Assembly: GCA_903813345.2 (NCBI GenBank)
Contig: CAIIXF020000310.1
Span: forward strand, 1-25,000
DNA length: 25,000 nucleotides
Direction of reading: 5' to 3'
DNA from: Owenia fusiformis
Lineage: Eukaryota > Annelida > Polychaeta > Sabellida > Oweniidae
The position numbers and the translations under genes were made by a program. Shown in pieces: positions 10,644 to 19,547 of the stretch; the first letter of the stretch is position 1; each line of letters opens with the position of its first letter. The notes beneath the pieces were generated by a model. It was given only the letters and a program-made list of their open reading frames with translations, was not told where the DNA came from and made no database searches.

Positions 10644-10859
10644 GGCGCCGTGCCATAATTTTCATGTCCGATCTCAGACGTAGTTGACTTCCTTCTGGTG
10701 GGTGGGTGTTCAAGGGTCATTTCGTCTGAGTAGCAATAGAAAAATCAGGATATACCAACAATAAGATCAAAGCATCAAGATTACACTGTGCACATAATTG
10801 TTTCGACTTTTAATACACTATATGTCTGAGATCGGACATGAGAATCATGACACGGCCCC
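10644..10859. repeat. 38-bp inverted repeat around a 140-bp spacer
   Basis: The left arm 10644-10681 and right arm 10822-10859 are reverse complements at 33 of 38 positions. Read outward, both arms translate to SEIGHEN-x-x-TAP. The right arm starts with ATG (MSEIGHENHDTAP); the left arm, on the minus strand, has ACG at that place. Three of the five differences are silent in this frame. The spacer could be a divergent promoter. A minus-strand open frame of 66 codons covers the left arm, but neither side leads to a supported gene. Confidence 0.55.
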
Positions 10860-11580
10860 TTACATTACGATTCCCCTTCCACTTTACATGTACATTTGAA
10901 ACCTTAAAATAAAGTAAAAAATTATACAGACAGGGATGGGTTTTCAGTTGTCATCTGGTTTGTCTGTATCTTGGCTAGGCCAGTAAGTTACAATACCAAA
11001 TTAATTCTAGGGTTCCCCTTTTCATGTTTTTATGAAGATGAAGTTCTGCTCATACCTCACATTATATCAGCCATGTGACTAAAGTAGTGATCGTGATCTT
11101 AAAGACTATGTACCAACAGACATCAGACTAAGCAGACATGGCAGACTAAGACAATAAAGTACGTTTGTATCGAAGCAGGCTAGGATCAGTGTAGGTACGG
11201 ATAAAAACGTTATTGCAAATTCTTTGTACTAGCCAGGTCTATTGTGATCTATATGTGTGTAGATAAATATGTGAATATGTGAGTTGTAATCCTAGAAATA
11301 TAGACGTATATAAATCACATTATAACAGATGCAACTAGTCGGATCTGTAATACTAATAAGCAGCAATGAGGACGTGTTTTACATGCTTTAATGCGTAAAA
11401 CACGTCTTCCTGGCTACCGATCACACGTCCGGCAGTTCAGTCTGTTCCACTGTGTAAATGAAACTTCAAAATAGACTTATGTGTTGGCTTCGTGCTTTTA
11501 TATTATTATACTTTGATTAAACTGATATTCTGATAAACGATCTGTATTCCATAAATTAAGTTCGATCAAATTAATTCCAG
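10860..11580 (+). other. Upstream region of the large decayed gene, with hairpin
   Basis: The main landmark is a perfect 12-bp stem, GACGTGTTTTAC (11371-11382) and GTAAAACACGTC (11395-11406), with a 12-base loop and an extension by one wobble and two further pairs. It lies about 175 bases before the first ATG of the large gene. TTAATTCCAG at 11571-11580 could be a splice acceptor for a leader intron. No other feature is seen. Confidence 0.45.
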
Positions 11581-11582
11581 AA

Positions 11583-12160
11583 ATGCCTTTTACTAAAAGA
11601 TGCACCTCGTCACAATTTCACAATGATTGGTCAATTCCTGCTGAAGGAACTAAACTGCATAGCTCCAAATACATCGATAAATACATTTTGGAAAAACTGT
11701 ACAAACTGTGTGACATAGATGTCAGTAAATATCGAACAAAACGTGTCGTTCACTTCTGCAGTGGGTGCATCGAACACATTCTGTGCCATCAAATAACATC
11801 AGAAGAATCATATCAGTCTCCAAATCCAACTGCAAACAATGTGATTGGAAGCTTATCTGAGCATAGCTACACTTTGACTTCTTCTACAGTAAATGCATCA
11901 TCTCAAACAAGGCACTGTATTATAGACTTGGACTCAGAAACATTAGAATCTGACAAGTATTACCACAAGATAAGCTATCAACGCTCTATTATACAATCGG
12001 TCGCCTGCTCAAATATACCATTCAAACACACTCTAAAACATGTAAAGTAGCTGTTTCAGCAAACGATAACATAGATGTCATTGAAAATCTAGATACCAAT
12101 GAATATTTAAAGAAAAGCGCGCCACATTTGTTGAAGCAGCTACTGTTGGGTGTATCTGGT
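11583..12160 (+). pseudogene. N-terminal fragment of the decayed large gene
   Basis: From ATG 11583 the frame reads MPFTKRCTSSQFHNDWSIPA, a C-x2-C pair (FCSGCIEH) and onward to a stop at 12048-12050. Coding-like sequence continues in the +2 frame from about 12002 (KYTIQTHSKTCKVAVSAND and on to KQLLLGVSG at 12160), so a small insertion or deletion lies near 12000. The segment ends exactly at the SINE insertion; across the target duplication the frame rejoins at 14268 without a shift. Confidence 0.7.
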
Positions 12161-12474
12161 CCACCCGCTATGGCTCAGTGGCAGAGAGAGTCGAGGTTAC
12201 CAATAGCTTGGCCCCGGGTTCGATTCCCGGTTCAGACAAGTTTGTTTGTGCGTTATGTAATTCTGGGTGTTTGACTGAGTGGTTCACGACTCGTATAAAA
12301 GGCTGTGGTGTGTACCTGTATGTCTATGTACCTGTGCACATAAAATAACACAGGGCTCCTCCAAGGAGGGGTTTCTGGCTCTATCTTCGAGTGTAAAATA
12401 CGTAAATAAGGAATATACCAATGAGGTATTGCTCGCCAAATATGGCGGTAACCAAGATATAATAATAATAACTA
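12161..12474 (+). mobile_element. tRNA-derived SINE (head and body)
   Basis: The head resembles a tRNA, with A box TGGCTCAGTGG (12171-12181) and B box GGTTCGATTCC (12217-12227). The T-arm stem CCGGG/CCCGG around TTCGATT is perfect. These form an internal RNA polymerase III promoter. A body of about 240 bases follows (GGCTGTGGTGTGTACCTGT, CACAGGGCTCCTCCAAGGAG) and ends in ATAATAATAATAA. The ATG-initiated open frame at 12279-12488 is SINE sequence, not a gene. No anticodon arm is convincing, so it is not a functional tRNA. Confidence 0.75.
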
Positions 12475-14250
12475 GACATGTAAATTGAACAAGTTCAATT
12501 TAAGACTCCAGATTTTAAAGCTGAGTCATCCAGAAAACTTGTAAGCTGAGTCATCCAGAATAAGCTGAGTCATCTAGAATATAGACATTTAGACGACTCT
12601 TAAGAATGTTATCTTCGACTCCATTGGCTTAACATGGAGATATCATCAGATCGACTTTTCGAGACTTCAAACCGATATAACTATCTAACCAGAAGTTGGA
12701 TTGAAATTTGGTTTAAAGATTCGGATTCCTGATGAAATTCTACCCTTAATTCATTACTCATACTTTAAATTTTGAGAACTTTTTATTTTGACCTACTTTT
12801 CGGACACCATATCTCAAAAATGGGTCAAAATACTTTCTGACGGCAAAAGGCTAACACTATTAACTCACTCTTTGCTACCTGTATACAAAATTTTGAAGCA
12901 AATAATTAGAGTGTAGCGTCAGAATCTAAAAAATAAGTTAAAACTATAAATTTGACCTAGATTTTGACATAGGCATTTTGGTGTCCAAATTTTGATGCTA
13001 GATAGCTTTTGAGGTCCGTTTCTTTTATAGGCTTTCATTATTTGAAGCTGTACTTAGTCTATATCTCGTAATTTACACTTCAAAAAAAAATCTTTTTTCC
13101 CATTGCCATAACGTGGGGCACCAATTTTAGCGATTTTTGAGCTTTCAAAATGCCATAACTTTCGAACCGGAAGTCGGATCGAAATTTAGTTTGCAGATTC
13201 GGATTCCTGAAAAAATTCTACCCCTAATTCATAACTCATACGTTAAATTTGGATTTTTTTTATTTTGACCTACTTTTTGGACACGCCATAACTTCCGAAC
13301 CAGTAGTCAGATCGAAATTTGGTTTGCAGATTCGGATTCCTGAGAAAATTCTTATCTTAATTCATAACTCATACGTTGAATTTGGAGAATTTTTTATTTT
13401 GACCTACTTTTCGGACACCATATCTCAAAAGTGGGTCAAAATACTTTCTGACGGCAAAAGGCTCACACTATTAGCACACTCTTTGCTACCTGTATACAAA
13501 ATTTTGAAGCAAATCATTAAAATGTAGTGTCAGAATCACAAAAATAAGGAAAAACTATGAATTTGACCTAGATTTTGACCTAGGCATTTTGCTGTCCAGA
13601 TTTTGAAGCTAGTTGGCTTTTTAGGTCCCCTTCTTTTAAGGGCTATCATTATATTAAGCTGTACTCAGTCTATATCTCGTATATTACACTTCAAAAAAAT
13701 CTTTTTTCCCATTGACTTAACATGGGGCACAAATTTAGCTATTTTTGAGCTTTCAAAACACCATAACTTCCGAACCGGAAGTCTGATTGAAATTTGGTTT
13801 GCAGATTCAGATTCCTGAGAAAATTCTACACTTATTTTATAATTCATATGTTGAATTTGGAGAACTTGCTGTTCTGACCTACTTTTCGGACGCCATATCT
13901 CAAAATCGGTAAGAGTAATCAAAAAACGATTTGCCTTTCGGAATTAGCGTTTTTTCAAAGGAACATGATGAAAAAAACCAGGAGCGAAAATACTGAATGA
14001 CGACTGAGAAAACTGGCAAAAAAGTGAAAACACAATATTGTGACCTAGTTCTTGACCTTTGACCTAGATAAAAAGTTGACCTAGTTTCCCAGAAAGCCGG
14101 ATACAGTCCTTAGTTAACCATGTTAGTTGGATTAAGTAAGCTGTTATAGTTGACAAGAACTTTGGCGAGGAGGAAGAAAAAAGAATAATAATAATAATAA
14201 TAAAGAAAACAGGCAAAAACAATAGACTCCAGATTTTCAATCTGGAGTCT
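12475..14250 (+). repeat. Inner repeat with a four-fold module and terminal hairpin
   Basis: The left end has a palindrome, AAATTGAAC-AA-GTTCAATTT (about 12482-12501), then AGACTCCAGATTTT. The right end has (AAT)n, AGAAAACAGGCAAAAACAAT and a perfect 12-bp hairpin, AGACTCCAGATT-TTC-AATCTGGAGTCT (about 14224-14250). The words AGACTCCAGATTTT are therefore shared by both ends. The interior repeats a module four times: GAACCGGAAGTCGGATCGAA, CAGATTCGGATTCCTGA, TTTTGACCTACTTTTCGGAC (near 12695, 13160, 13297 and 13773). The module translates openly in places but has no protein family support. The class is unknown; a Helitron-like or SINE-like end is conceivable. Confidence 0.55.
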
Positions 14251-14267
14251 AATAATAATAATCTGGT

Positions 14268-14950
14268 ATTAATCAAGTTAATACCGTAGAGCAACATGAC
14301 AAAATATTTAACCATGAGTCATACGATCAAAACCTTTGTTATAAGCTTTGCAAAACGGTAGAGAGCATAATCGATTTAACGTCACTCCAATTTCTGCTCC
14401 CTGTTCATTTCAGGGAGTCAGTTTTACTGTATAGTATGACACGTTCAAAATTAGCTCTCACGCTACTATCAAAAACGGGTCCTTACAGTTCATACGACAA
14501 GGTAAAACGATGGCTATGTAATCTTAGCACTAACATAACAATCGACCCTGGGTTCCAGATAGTGAATGATGATGTTGTTTCAGCGTTTGATAACAATCAA
14601 ATATTAAAGAAAACGTGGAACGTAAGTAAAAACAAGAAGTTAGAATGTAGTGTTGTAACAATGATATGCACGTTTACTATAGGAAACTCTGGCGCGCAAA
14701 AGAATCCAAATATAGCACCAGGGACGTGGAAGCACAGAACACTGTCAAACCAACAAGTTGAGTGAATTAAAAGAGCTGATATTTACAAACAACATCACGA
14801 TGAAAAGCTCGATACATTTTTGGAAGAAAGAATGCATAAAGTGTATTCTGAGCAAGTGGAAAATGGAACCACTTATCAGGATGAAATAGATACAAACGTT
14901 ATTACTGTACAGTACAACAACACGTTTAAAGATTGTCAAGAGTGTGGCAA
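14268..14950 (+). pseudogene. Second fragment of the decayed large gene (TGA at 14763)
   Basis: The frame opens directly after the SINE duplication: INQVNTVEQHDKIFNHESYD, then SMTRSKLALTLLSK at the ATG at 14436, and SQ/CTFTIGNSGAQKNPNIAPGTWKHRTL. It meets TGA at 14763 but continues coding-like (IKRADIYKQHHDEKLDTFLEE) to CQECGKMG near 14950. There a frameshift moves the zinc-ribbon's second half (CPNCRTKLG) into the next frame. The ATG at 14436 is internal, since family-like coding sequence precedes it. Confidence 0.7.
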
Positions 14951-15411
14951 GATGGGGATACCGAAACAAAAAACGGTTGTGCCCAAACTGTAGAACAAAA
15001 CTCGGTGTTTCAGAAACACCTGATGTTCCACACGAGCCAAATCAATCAAATGTTCCTAACAATTTTAAATCGGAGAAAACACCTACTCGGGCAGGGGAAG
15101 TCCGATACAAAGTACACAAAACATGTACTGGAAAAACGTTAATAAAAAAAGCCTCAATTGAATCATGTGATAAAGAGGTGAACGCAGAACCTGGAGTTCC
15201 AACGCATGTGTTCTGGCCAACTTTTGAAAACCCCTGTTCATATAAGGCATGCGAAAAGGTATTGTTGGACATCGGTGAAAAACTGAACATAGCTAAATAT
15301 GGTGGGAGTAGGGAATGGGTTGTTGTTGTGTGTGACGGTTTACCGTACTCGTTATGTCAACGAATAATAAATTGCACATATAGGTGTCTACAATGTGGTC
15401 AACTTGTAAGG
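14951..15411 (+). pseudogene. Third fragment: zinc ribbon and CDGLPY segment
   Basis: The frame reads YRNKKRLCPNCRTKLG, a low-complexity linker, then GVPTHVFWPTFENPCSYKAC, GEKLNIAKYGGSREWVVVVC-DGLPYSLCQRII and CLQCGQLVR before TGA at 15412. The hydrophobic strand followed by CDGLPY looks like a catalytic-type beta-strand with an acidic residue, as in many nucleotidyl-transfer folds, but this is only a pattern resemblance. The pair C-x2-C at the end is likely completed by H and C downstream of the stop (KHSTKC), another zinc-binding unit. Confidence 0.65.
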
Positions 15412-15414
15412 TGA

Positions 15415-16205
15415 ACTGGTGATGCCGTCAAGCACTCTACCAAGTGCTCATTAAACAGCCCGTCAAATGAACATCCAATTGAGGGTTTTGTTTACGAGTT
15501 CGACTGGATCTTGATGATTCCTGGCCCAGGGCATATCGAAATGAATATGGTAAGAGCATACGTTGCCTTTATGTGGGAGGTTTTTTATAAAGAAATGGTT
15601 AAACTATTCAACTTTAAATCTGAAGTTGCTCAAGCATACGCTAAGAAAGTATCGGACTATCACAAAGGATTTCAACTGATCACAATTGCTAGGAACGCAC
15701 TTGTGGATGAACTCGTACTCCCCTATGTGCGACAGGTATTGCAGAATAAGGGAACCATTTCAATGTTGAACTTTGCAGACTTTAGAAATTTTGTGAATGA
15801 ATGTACAAGTGTCAATTATAGATTCATCGCTGACTCAACATTTAATCTTCTGGTCCCAATATTTACGTACAGGGAGGGAGTAAGGTCACAAAAGCCGGAG
15901 ATGATGATCGCTGCCAGGACGATTTTTAGTAAAGTTTGGTGTGCGAGGAGACATCCCATTTACAGGGAACTAGATGCAAGAGACATTATACTGTATGAAA
16001 AGATGCCCCCGCAAGTACGTGAAATAGTGCATAAAGCAATGTGCATCAATACTTCGGGAATTCCGAAGAGCGCAGAAGGGGCAGATTTCAAGCTGGAAAC
16101 AATCAATAAAAAGGGGCAATTTTGGATGCCCCCACGACCCACTCTAAACGACTGGGACAAAATGTGCGCAAATTTTGACAGTTTGGAAAACATAAGATCA
16201 ACAGT
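15415..16205 (+). pseudogene. Fourth fragment: best conserved core, PGPGHIEMNM
   Basis: This is the longest open piece; the frame passes through the TGA at 15412 without shift (TGDAVKHSTKCSLN, then FDWILMIPGPGHIEMNM). It continues with SDYHKGFQLITIARNALVDE, LVLPYVRQVLQNKG, YREGVRSQKPEMMIAARTIF, WCARRHPIYRELDARDIIL, EGADFKLETINKKGQFWMPP and DSLENIRSTVLK. Many His, Asp and Glu sit in short motifs (GHIEMN, DYHK, DEL, RELDARD, EGADF), as expected for a metal-dependent enzyme, although no mechanism can be assigned. The open frame runs to 16239, but its last residues are out of register. Confidence 0.7.
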
Positions 16206-16766
16206 TTTAAAAACTGTGGTCAAAACGACCCACGATTAATTAGTGCTAATAAGCGTAGTCCGAAAACATTTGATGAAGAAGAAAGGGAATTTCGACTTTT
16301 AATACGAAGTACATCGTATCTGTTGCAGCCCTATGAAGAAGACGATGAACATACAGGTATAGATGGAAAAGCGTTAGATAAAAACTTGAGAAGTTTTCTG
16401 AACGACGCAGCAAATATTAGATCTGAATATATCAAAGCCGCAATTGAGCACTCTGATGAAGAGTCTAAACCAATTTCAAGTGCAGAGTGCAGGATAATAT
16501 TTGTCACACCCGAAGAGAGATCTAGTTTTATGGCGACTGAGAACAAAACAAAAGTTGTTCTTATTAAGGAAATTGAAAATATGCTGAATTCTTTGGATGA
16601 CGACGAAATAGCTTCTTTGGAATTGAGAGTAATTTGGCAAAATAAAAGAAAACAACAGTCAAAAAAGGAGCTTATATCGTTTTATAAGGAAGTAGAGGAA
16701 TGTTTAAAAAGCCAGTTAGAAAACCTGTTACCAGTAGCAGACGACGAGAGCGATGATGAAAATTAA
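16206..16766 (+). pseudogene. C-terminal fragment with acidic tail
   Basis: After a frameshift near 16205 the frame reads NDPRLISANKRSPKTFDEEE, then YLLQPYEEDDEHTGIDGKAL, and continues to ELISFYKEVEECLKSQLENL and the stop at 16764-16766, ending in DDESDDEN. The middle is predicted by eye to be helical and charged. Open sequence begins well before the nearest initiator, so this is the tail of the large protein rather than a separate gene. AATAAA occurs at about 17086 and 17149. Confidence 0.65.
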
Positions 16767-17392
16767 GATTATTAGATCGCTTACGTTGATAAATTGACAA
16801 CAAAAAATATAAACAGTTAATAAGACTAGTGGTTTAAAGGTGAAATTGACGGAATACACATATACTGCACACCTTCACCAGTTCAAGCCTGGTTGTAGGC
16901 TATGCTGCACGCATGCAGCAATCTGTCGATCAAGTCAATGTCTGTTTAGCAATTAGACAGCAATACATTCTTTCAGTGAGAAATAATATAAATATCACGT
17001 ATTAACAAATAGAGAATATACGATTATCATATTTCAACAAATAGAGAATATAAATATAATGACATATATATAATAATGAATAAGGAATAAAAATATAACA
17101 TCTTATAAAATTTCATTGTATTATTCATGTAAAACAATTACAAGGATAAATAAAGTTTAAAAGTTATGAATACATTAATTGACATTCCTCTGTTATAAAC
17201 AACTGTCAAATAAACAACAATAATCACTGGTATAATAACATTAACATATTATATTTTAAATAAAAAAATAACAAGTGTAATAGACGTAACAACAAAGACA
17301 GGAATTAAAATCAAAACAAGGTCTGGCTACAATCATGACTATTCCTGCTATTGAAAAGAATGTGTGCTTCAAGTTCAAATATCGGGAAATTT
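16767..17392. other. Convergent 3' flanks of the large gene and MADS-like gene
   Basis: This AT-rich intergenic stretch lies between two convergent genes. It contains plus-strand AATAAA signals (about 17086 and 17149) and a near-perfect GCTGCACGCATGCAGC-type palindrome at about 16904-16919. No open frame of note is present. Confidence 0.5.
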
Positions 17393-18919
17393 TTACAGTT
17401 CAGTCAAATTCAAAGATTGGAAAATATTCCTGTCAGATGACCTATCAATTGTAGCAGACAGCTCTAAAGGTGGTGGCAATTGAACACTGGTACTAAGGCC
17501 AATTGTGGCCAACAAGTTCTCATCTTGTACAGGAATCTGCTGCTGAAGCGGCACAACAGGTGAAACAAACGGCGTGGATTCTGCGGACGTGGGACTGGTA
17601 GCTGTTTTGTTTCTTGCCTGTAAAACAATAGCTTACTAGGTTTAACTAGCAATAACTAAGCTTAGATAATAGGTCTGCTCCAAAACTAAAGTCTGAACGT
17701 CAATAACAATGTGTTCAGGTTTATGTGTACTCATGTGAATTTCCCATGATTTCAAACAAAAGTTTCGACATAATAATGTCCTGGTTTTGATGTGCAGATG
17801 TGAGTACTTGCTTAGTTTCAGGCTAATTTGTGGCGTGTACAGGTGTACATTAACGTTTGTCTATTAAACTATTGATTTTATTAAGGTACATCAAACGTAC
17901 TCTTCAACTCAACGTACTCTTTAAGTTAGAACATTATTAAATCATAAACCTTTAAATATTGGTACCTGTTCCTGGATAATAGACAGTTTGGTCTTCTTGG
18001 TTATCATGTGGGAGGTTTCACCAAGGGAATTATAACGTACGTCATTTCCGTCATCATCAGGATGAATACCATCTTGTAAGTATTTATCATAGGTCTCATC
18101 GTCACTTACATCCACAGACGCATACCCACTTTCATCTACATATCGCAAGAAAACGTTTCCTCCTGTTCTGCTGCATAACTGTGATGCTTTCTTGATAATA
18201 CCCTTTAACCGATCTTTTTTTGTTTGATTTCTCTTCTGGGTGTTTTCCTCATATTTCGTAGAAAATGGACCCACATGATGTTGCCATTTCTGGTTTCTAA
18301 ATGAAAAATATCAACATCAACAAGGTGCAAGGGGAAGCCCCATTTGAGTAAATCGATGTTCACATTTGATATTAACACTCCAATACCACAAGGGACATAT
18401 CATTCATGCTGAAGACCGCAATACATTTTAAAGAATACGTTTGTGGAGGTTATCACAACCTGTAGGTCATGGTGACTTGTGAACGAGCTGACAGAGCTCT
18501 GTGTAGTGAGATTTTACAGGCATACACGTCGCTTTGCAAGGTCAATAAGTCATTGGTCATTCCATCAGTTTATTGATTATTTGGATCTGGATAAAAGTAT
18601 AAGGCCTAGCTGTATTCATTCTAATAATTCATTATAATATGTAGGTTGGTATAGCATTAACCATTGGGACTAGATCATATTCGTATTCTGACATGCTCAT
18701 ATAGAATTCAGGAAAATACGGTGAGATAAGATTATATAATCCATTAACTTGCTTCCAACATCTATTTTCCGAAAACGAATTTGAATACTAAACATTGAAA
18801 CTATAAACAAATGTTTGCCCCAGTACTCTTCATAGATACACGGCGATGCATTTCTTTAGGATTTGATGAAGAACTTACGCTTGGGGCCCTGTAGCAGGTC
18901 TCTTTCCTTCCTCAGACAT
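17393..18919 (-). CDS. Three-exon MADS-box-like protein, 198 residues, intact
   Basis: The exons (minus strand) are 18919-18879 (ATGTCTGAGG start, donor GC|GTAAGT), 18296-17966 (acceptor TTCATTTAG, donor CAG|GTACC) and 17617-17393 (acceptor TTGTTTTACAG, stop TAA). Splice phases 2 and 0 agree at both joins, and no stop interrupts the 198 codons. Residues about 37-77 align without gaps to the MADS consensus: RNQTKKDRLKGIIKKASQLC against R-x2-T-x3-R-x2-G-[LI]-[LI]-K-K-A-x2-L, then V-x-L and a later G. A short acidic segment (DVSDDETYDKYLQDGIHPDD) follows, then a Ser/Thr/Pro/Gln-rich tail (TSPTSAESTPFVSPVVPLQQ) like an activation domain. It is probably a nuclear DNA-binding protein. Animals normally have only SRF and MEF2 types; this matches neither closely and lacks the MEF2/SRF extension. 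The family call is by eye; the exon model is strong. Confidence 0.7.
17618..17965 (-). other. Second intron of the MADS-like gene
   Basis: This is a GT-AG intron of 348 bases on the minus strand in phase 0. Within it the upstream frame stays open for only seven codons after the donor. No feature is recognised inside. Confidence 0.65.
18297..18878 (-). other. First intron of the MADS-like gene
   Basis: This is a GT-AG intron of 582 bases in phase 2, with donor GTAAGT at 18878-18873. It is AT-rich and no feature is seen. Confidence 0.65.
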
Positions 18920-19547
18920 ACTACTGTCTGTCTGTGGGCGATATTTAAAAAGGGAGTATTTGAATGAAATTGTAGCATCATACGGCAATTGCCGTATGAC
19001 GCTTTAACGAACATCACGTACACGACATGCGCATTAAGAATTGAAACAGGATGATACGGCAATTGCCATATGGTGCTTAGAATGAAATACCATGCAGCAA
19101 TCGACCCCATCTTCTTCACTGTTTGCATGAAACCCCATTTTTCTTCTCTTTAAAGCATATAGTGTATGATCTGCTGAAACTCACGCTATAGGCTGATCCA
19201 TTCATTTCTGTGTTAAAATATTTATTTCATGTTATTTAAGAGGAAACGTCAACTTTATCATGGTCAAATGGAAGCCCAAGACCCTACCTAAATATAAAAA
19301 ATTTAAGTGAGTAAAGATCTTCTATTGTTTTTGATATTTAAAGCTTTTTTAATAAAACAGCACATATTATATCGAATTTATATCTTTACATCGTAAAATC
19401 AATCACATATGCGAAAAATGGTCAAAGTAATATATATTTTTCAAAGCATATGGGTGTTCTTGTGCCTACAAAACCTTATTGAATCACCAGTAGCATGTAA
19501 TATAAACACAAATAAATCTTTTAAAAATAACCGTTACAAGATATTTT
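18920..19547 (-). other. Upstream region of the MADS-like gene
   Basis: Apart from the palindromes at 18978-19071, nothing is recognised between the start codon and the right inverted repeat. The open frame at 18856-19128 (minus) is an out-of-frame shadow of exon 1 and its leader. Confidence 0.5.
18978..19071. promoter_or_regulatory. Paired GGCAATTGCC palindromes upstream of the MADS-like gene
   Basis: A perfect 22-bp palindrome at 18978-18999 is centred on CATACGGCAATTGCCGTATG. A second copy, with one mismatch, lies at 19054-19071 (ATACGGCAATTGCCATAT). The centres are 74 bases apart, about seven helical turns, and lie 70-145 bases upstream of the ATG at 18919. A third GGCAATTGCC core is at 10344-10353. 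This arrangement is what a dimeric DNA-binding protein operator would look like. Which protein binds is unknown; the site is not a classical CArG box. Confidence 0.5.

Larger units (their letters stand above)
12161..14267 (+). mobile_element. Nested SINE insertion with target duplication ATCTGGT
   Basis: ATCTGGT occurs at 12154-12160 and again at 14261-14267. Removing one copy plus everything between them rejoins the protein frame precisely (GVSG then INQVNTVEQ). The left part is a tRNA-derived SINE and the right border is an AAT microsatellite, the usual SINE tail. A second, longer repeat (about 12472-14250) sits inside that tail. This gives a relative age order: large gene, then SINE, then inner repeat. 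Confidence 0.8.
11583..16766 (+). pseudogene. Decayed large gene (about 1000 codons) of an uncharacterised invertebrate family
   Basis: Consecutive plus-strand frames form one ancestral protein once the 2107-base insertion at 12161-14267 is set aside. Breaks are a frameshift near 12000, TGA at 14763-14765, a frameshift near 14950, TGA at 15412-15414 and a frameshift near 16205. Coding potential continues at once on the far side of every break, and none looks like an intron, so this is a pseudogene of an essentially intronless gene. Motifs in order are FCSGCIEH, CQECGK with CPNCRTKLG (zinc ribbon split by a frameshift), VVVVCDGLPYSL, CLQCG with a later H and C, PGPGHIEMNM, SDYHKGFQL, DELVLPYVR and a D/E-rich C-terminus. 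From memory, similar long uncharacterised proteins are common in cnidarian and mollusc genomes. A transposase-like role is inference from length, lack of introns and setting; no catalytic triad is assigned. Confidence 0.75.

Noticed and set aside
12279-12488. 69-codon frame
   Set aside because: Entirely within the tRNA-derived SINE body and tail.
14763-15414. Both in-frame stops of the large gene are TGA, so recoding (selenocysteine or read-through) was considered
   Set aside because: Three frameshifts and a nested insertion also break the gene, so simple decay is sufficient; CGA to TGA change by CpG loss would explain TGA.
15411-15457. Possible 48-base intron starting AAG|GTGAAC and ending AAACAG
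   Set aside because: Too short, no pyrimidine tract, and the read-through sequence contains likely zinc-binding residues (KHSTKC).
18856-19128. 90-codon minus-strand frame
   Set aside because: It overlaps exon 1 of the MADS-like gene in a different frame and includes the regulatory palindromes; the spliced model explains the region better.
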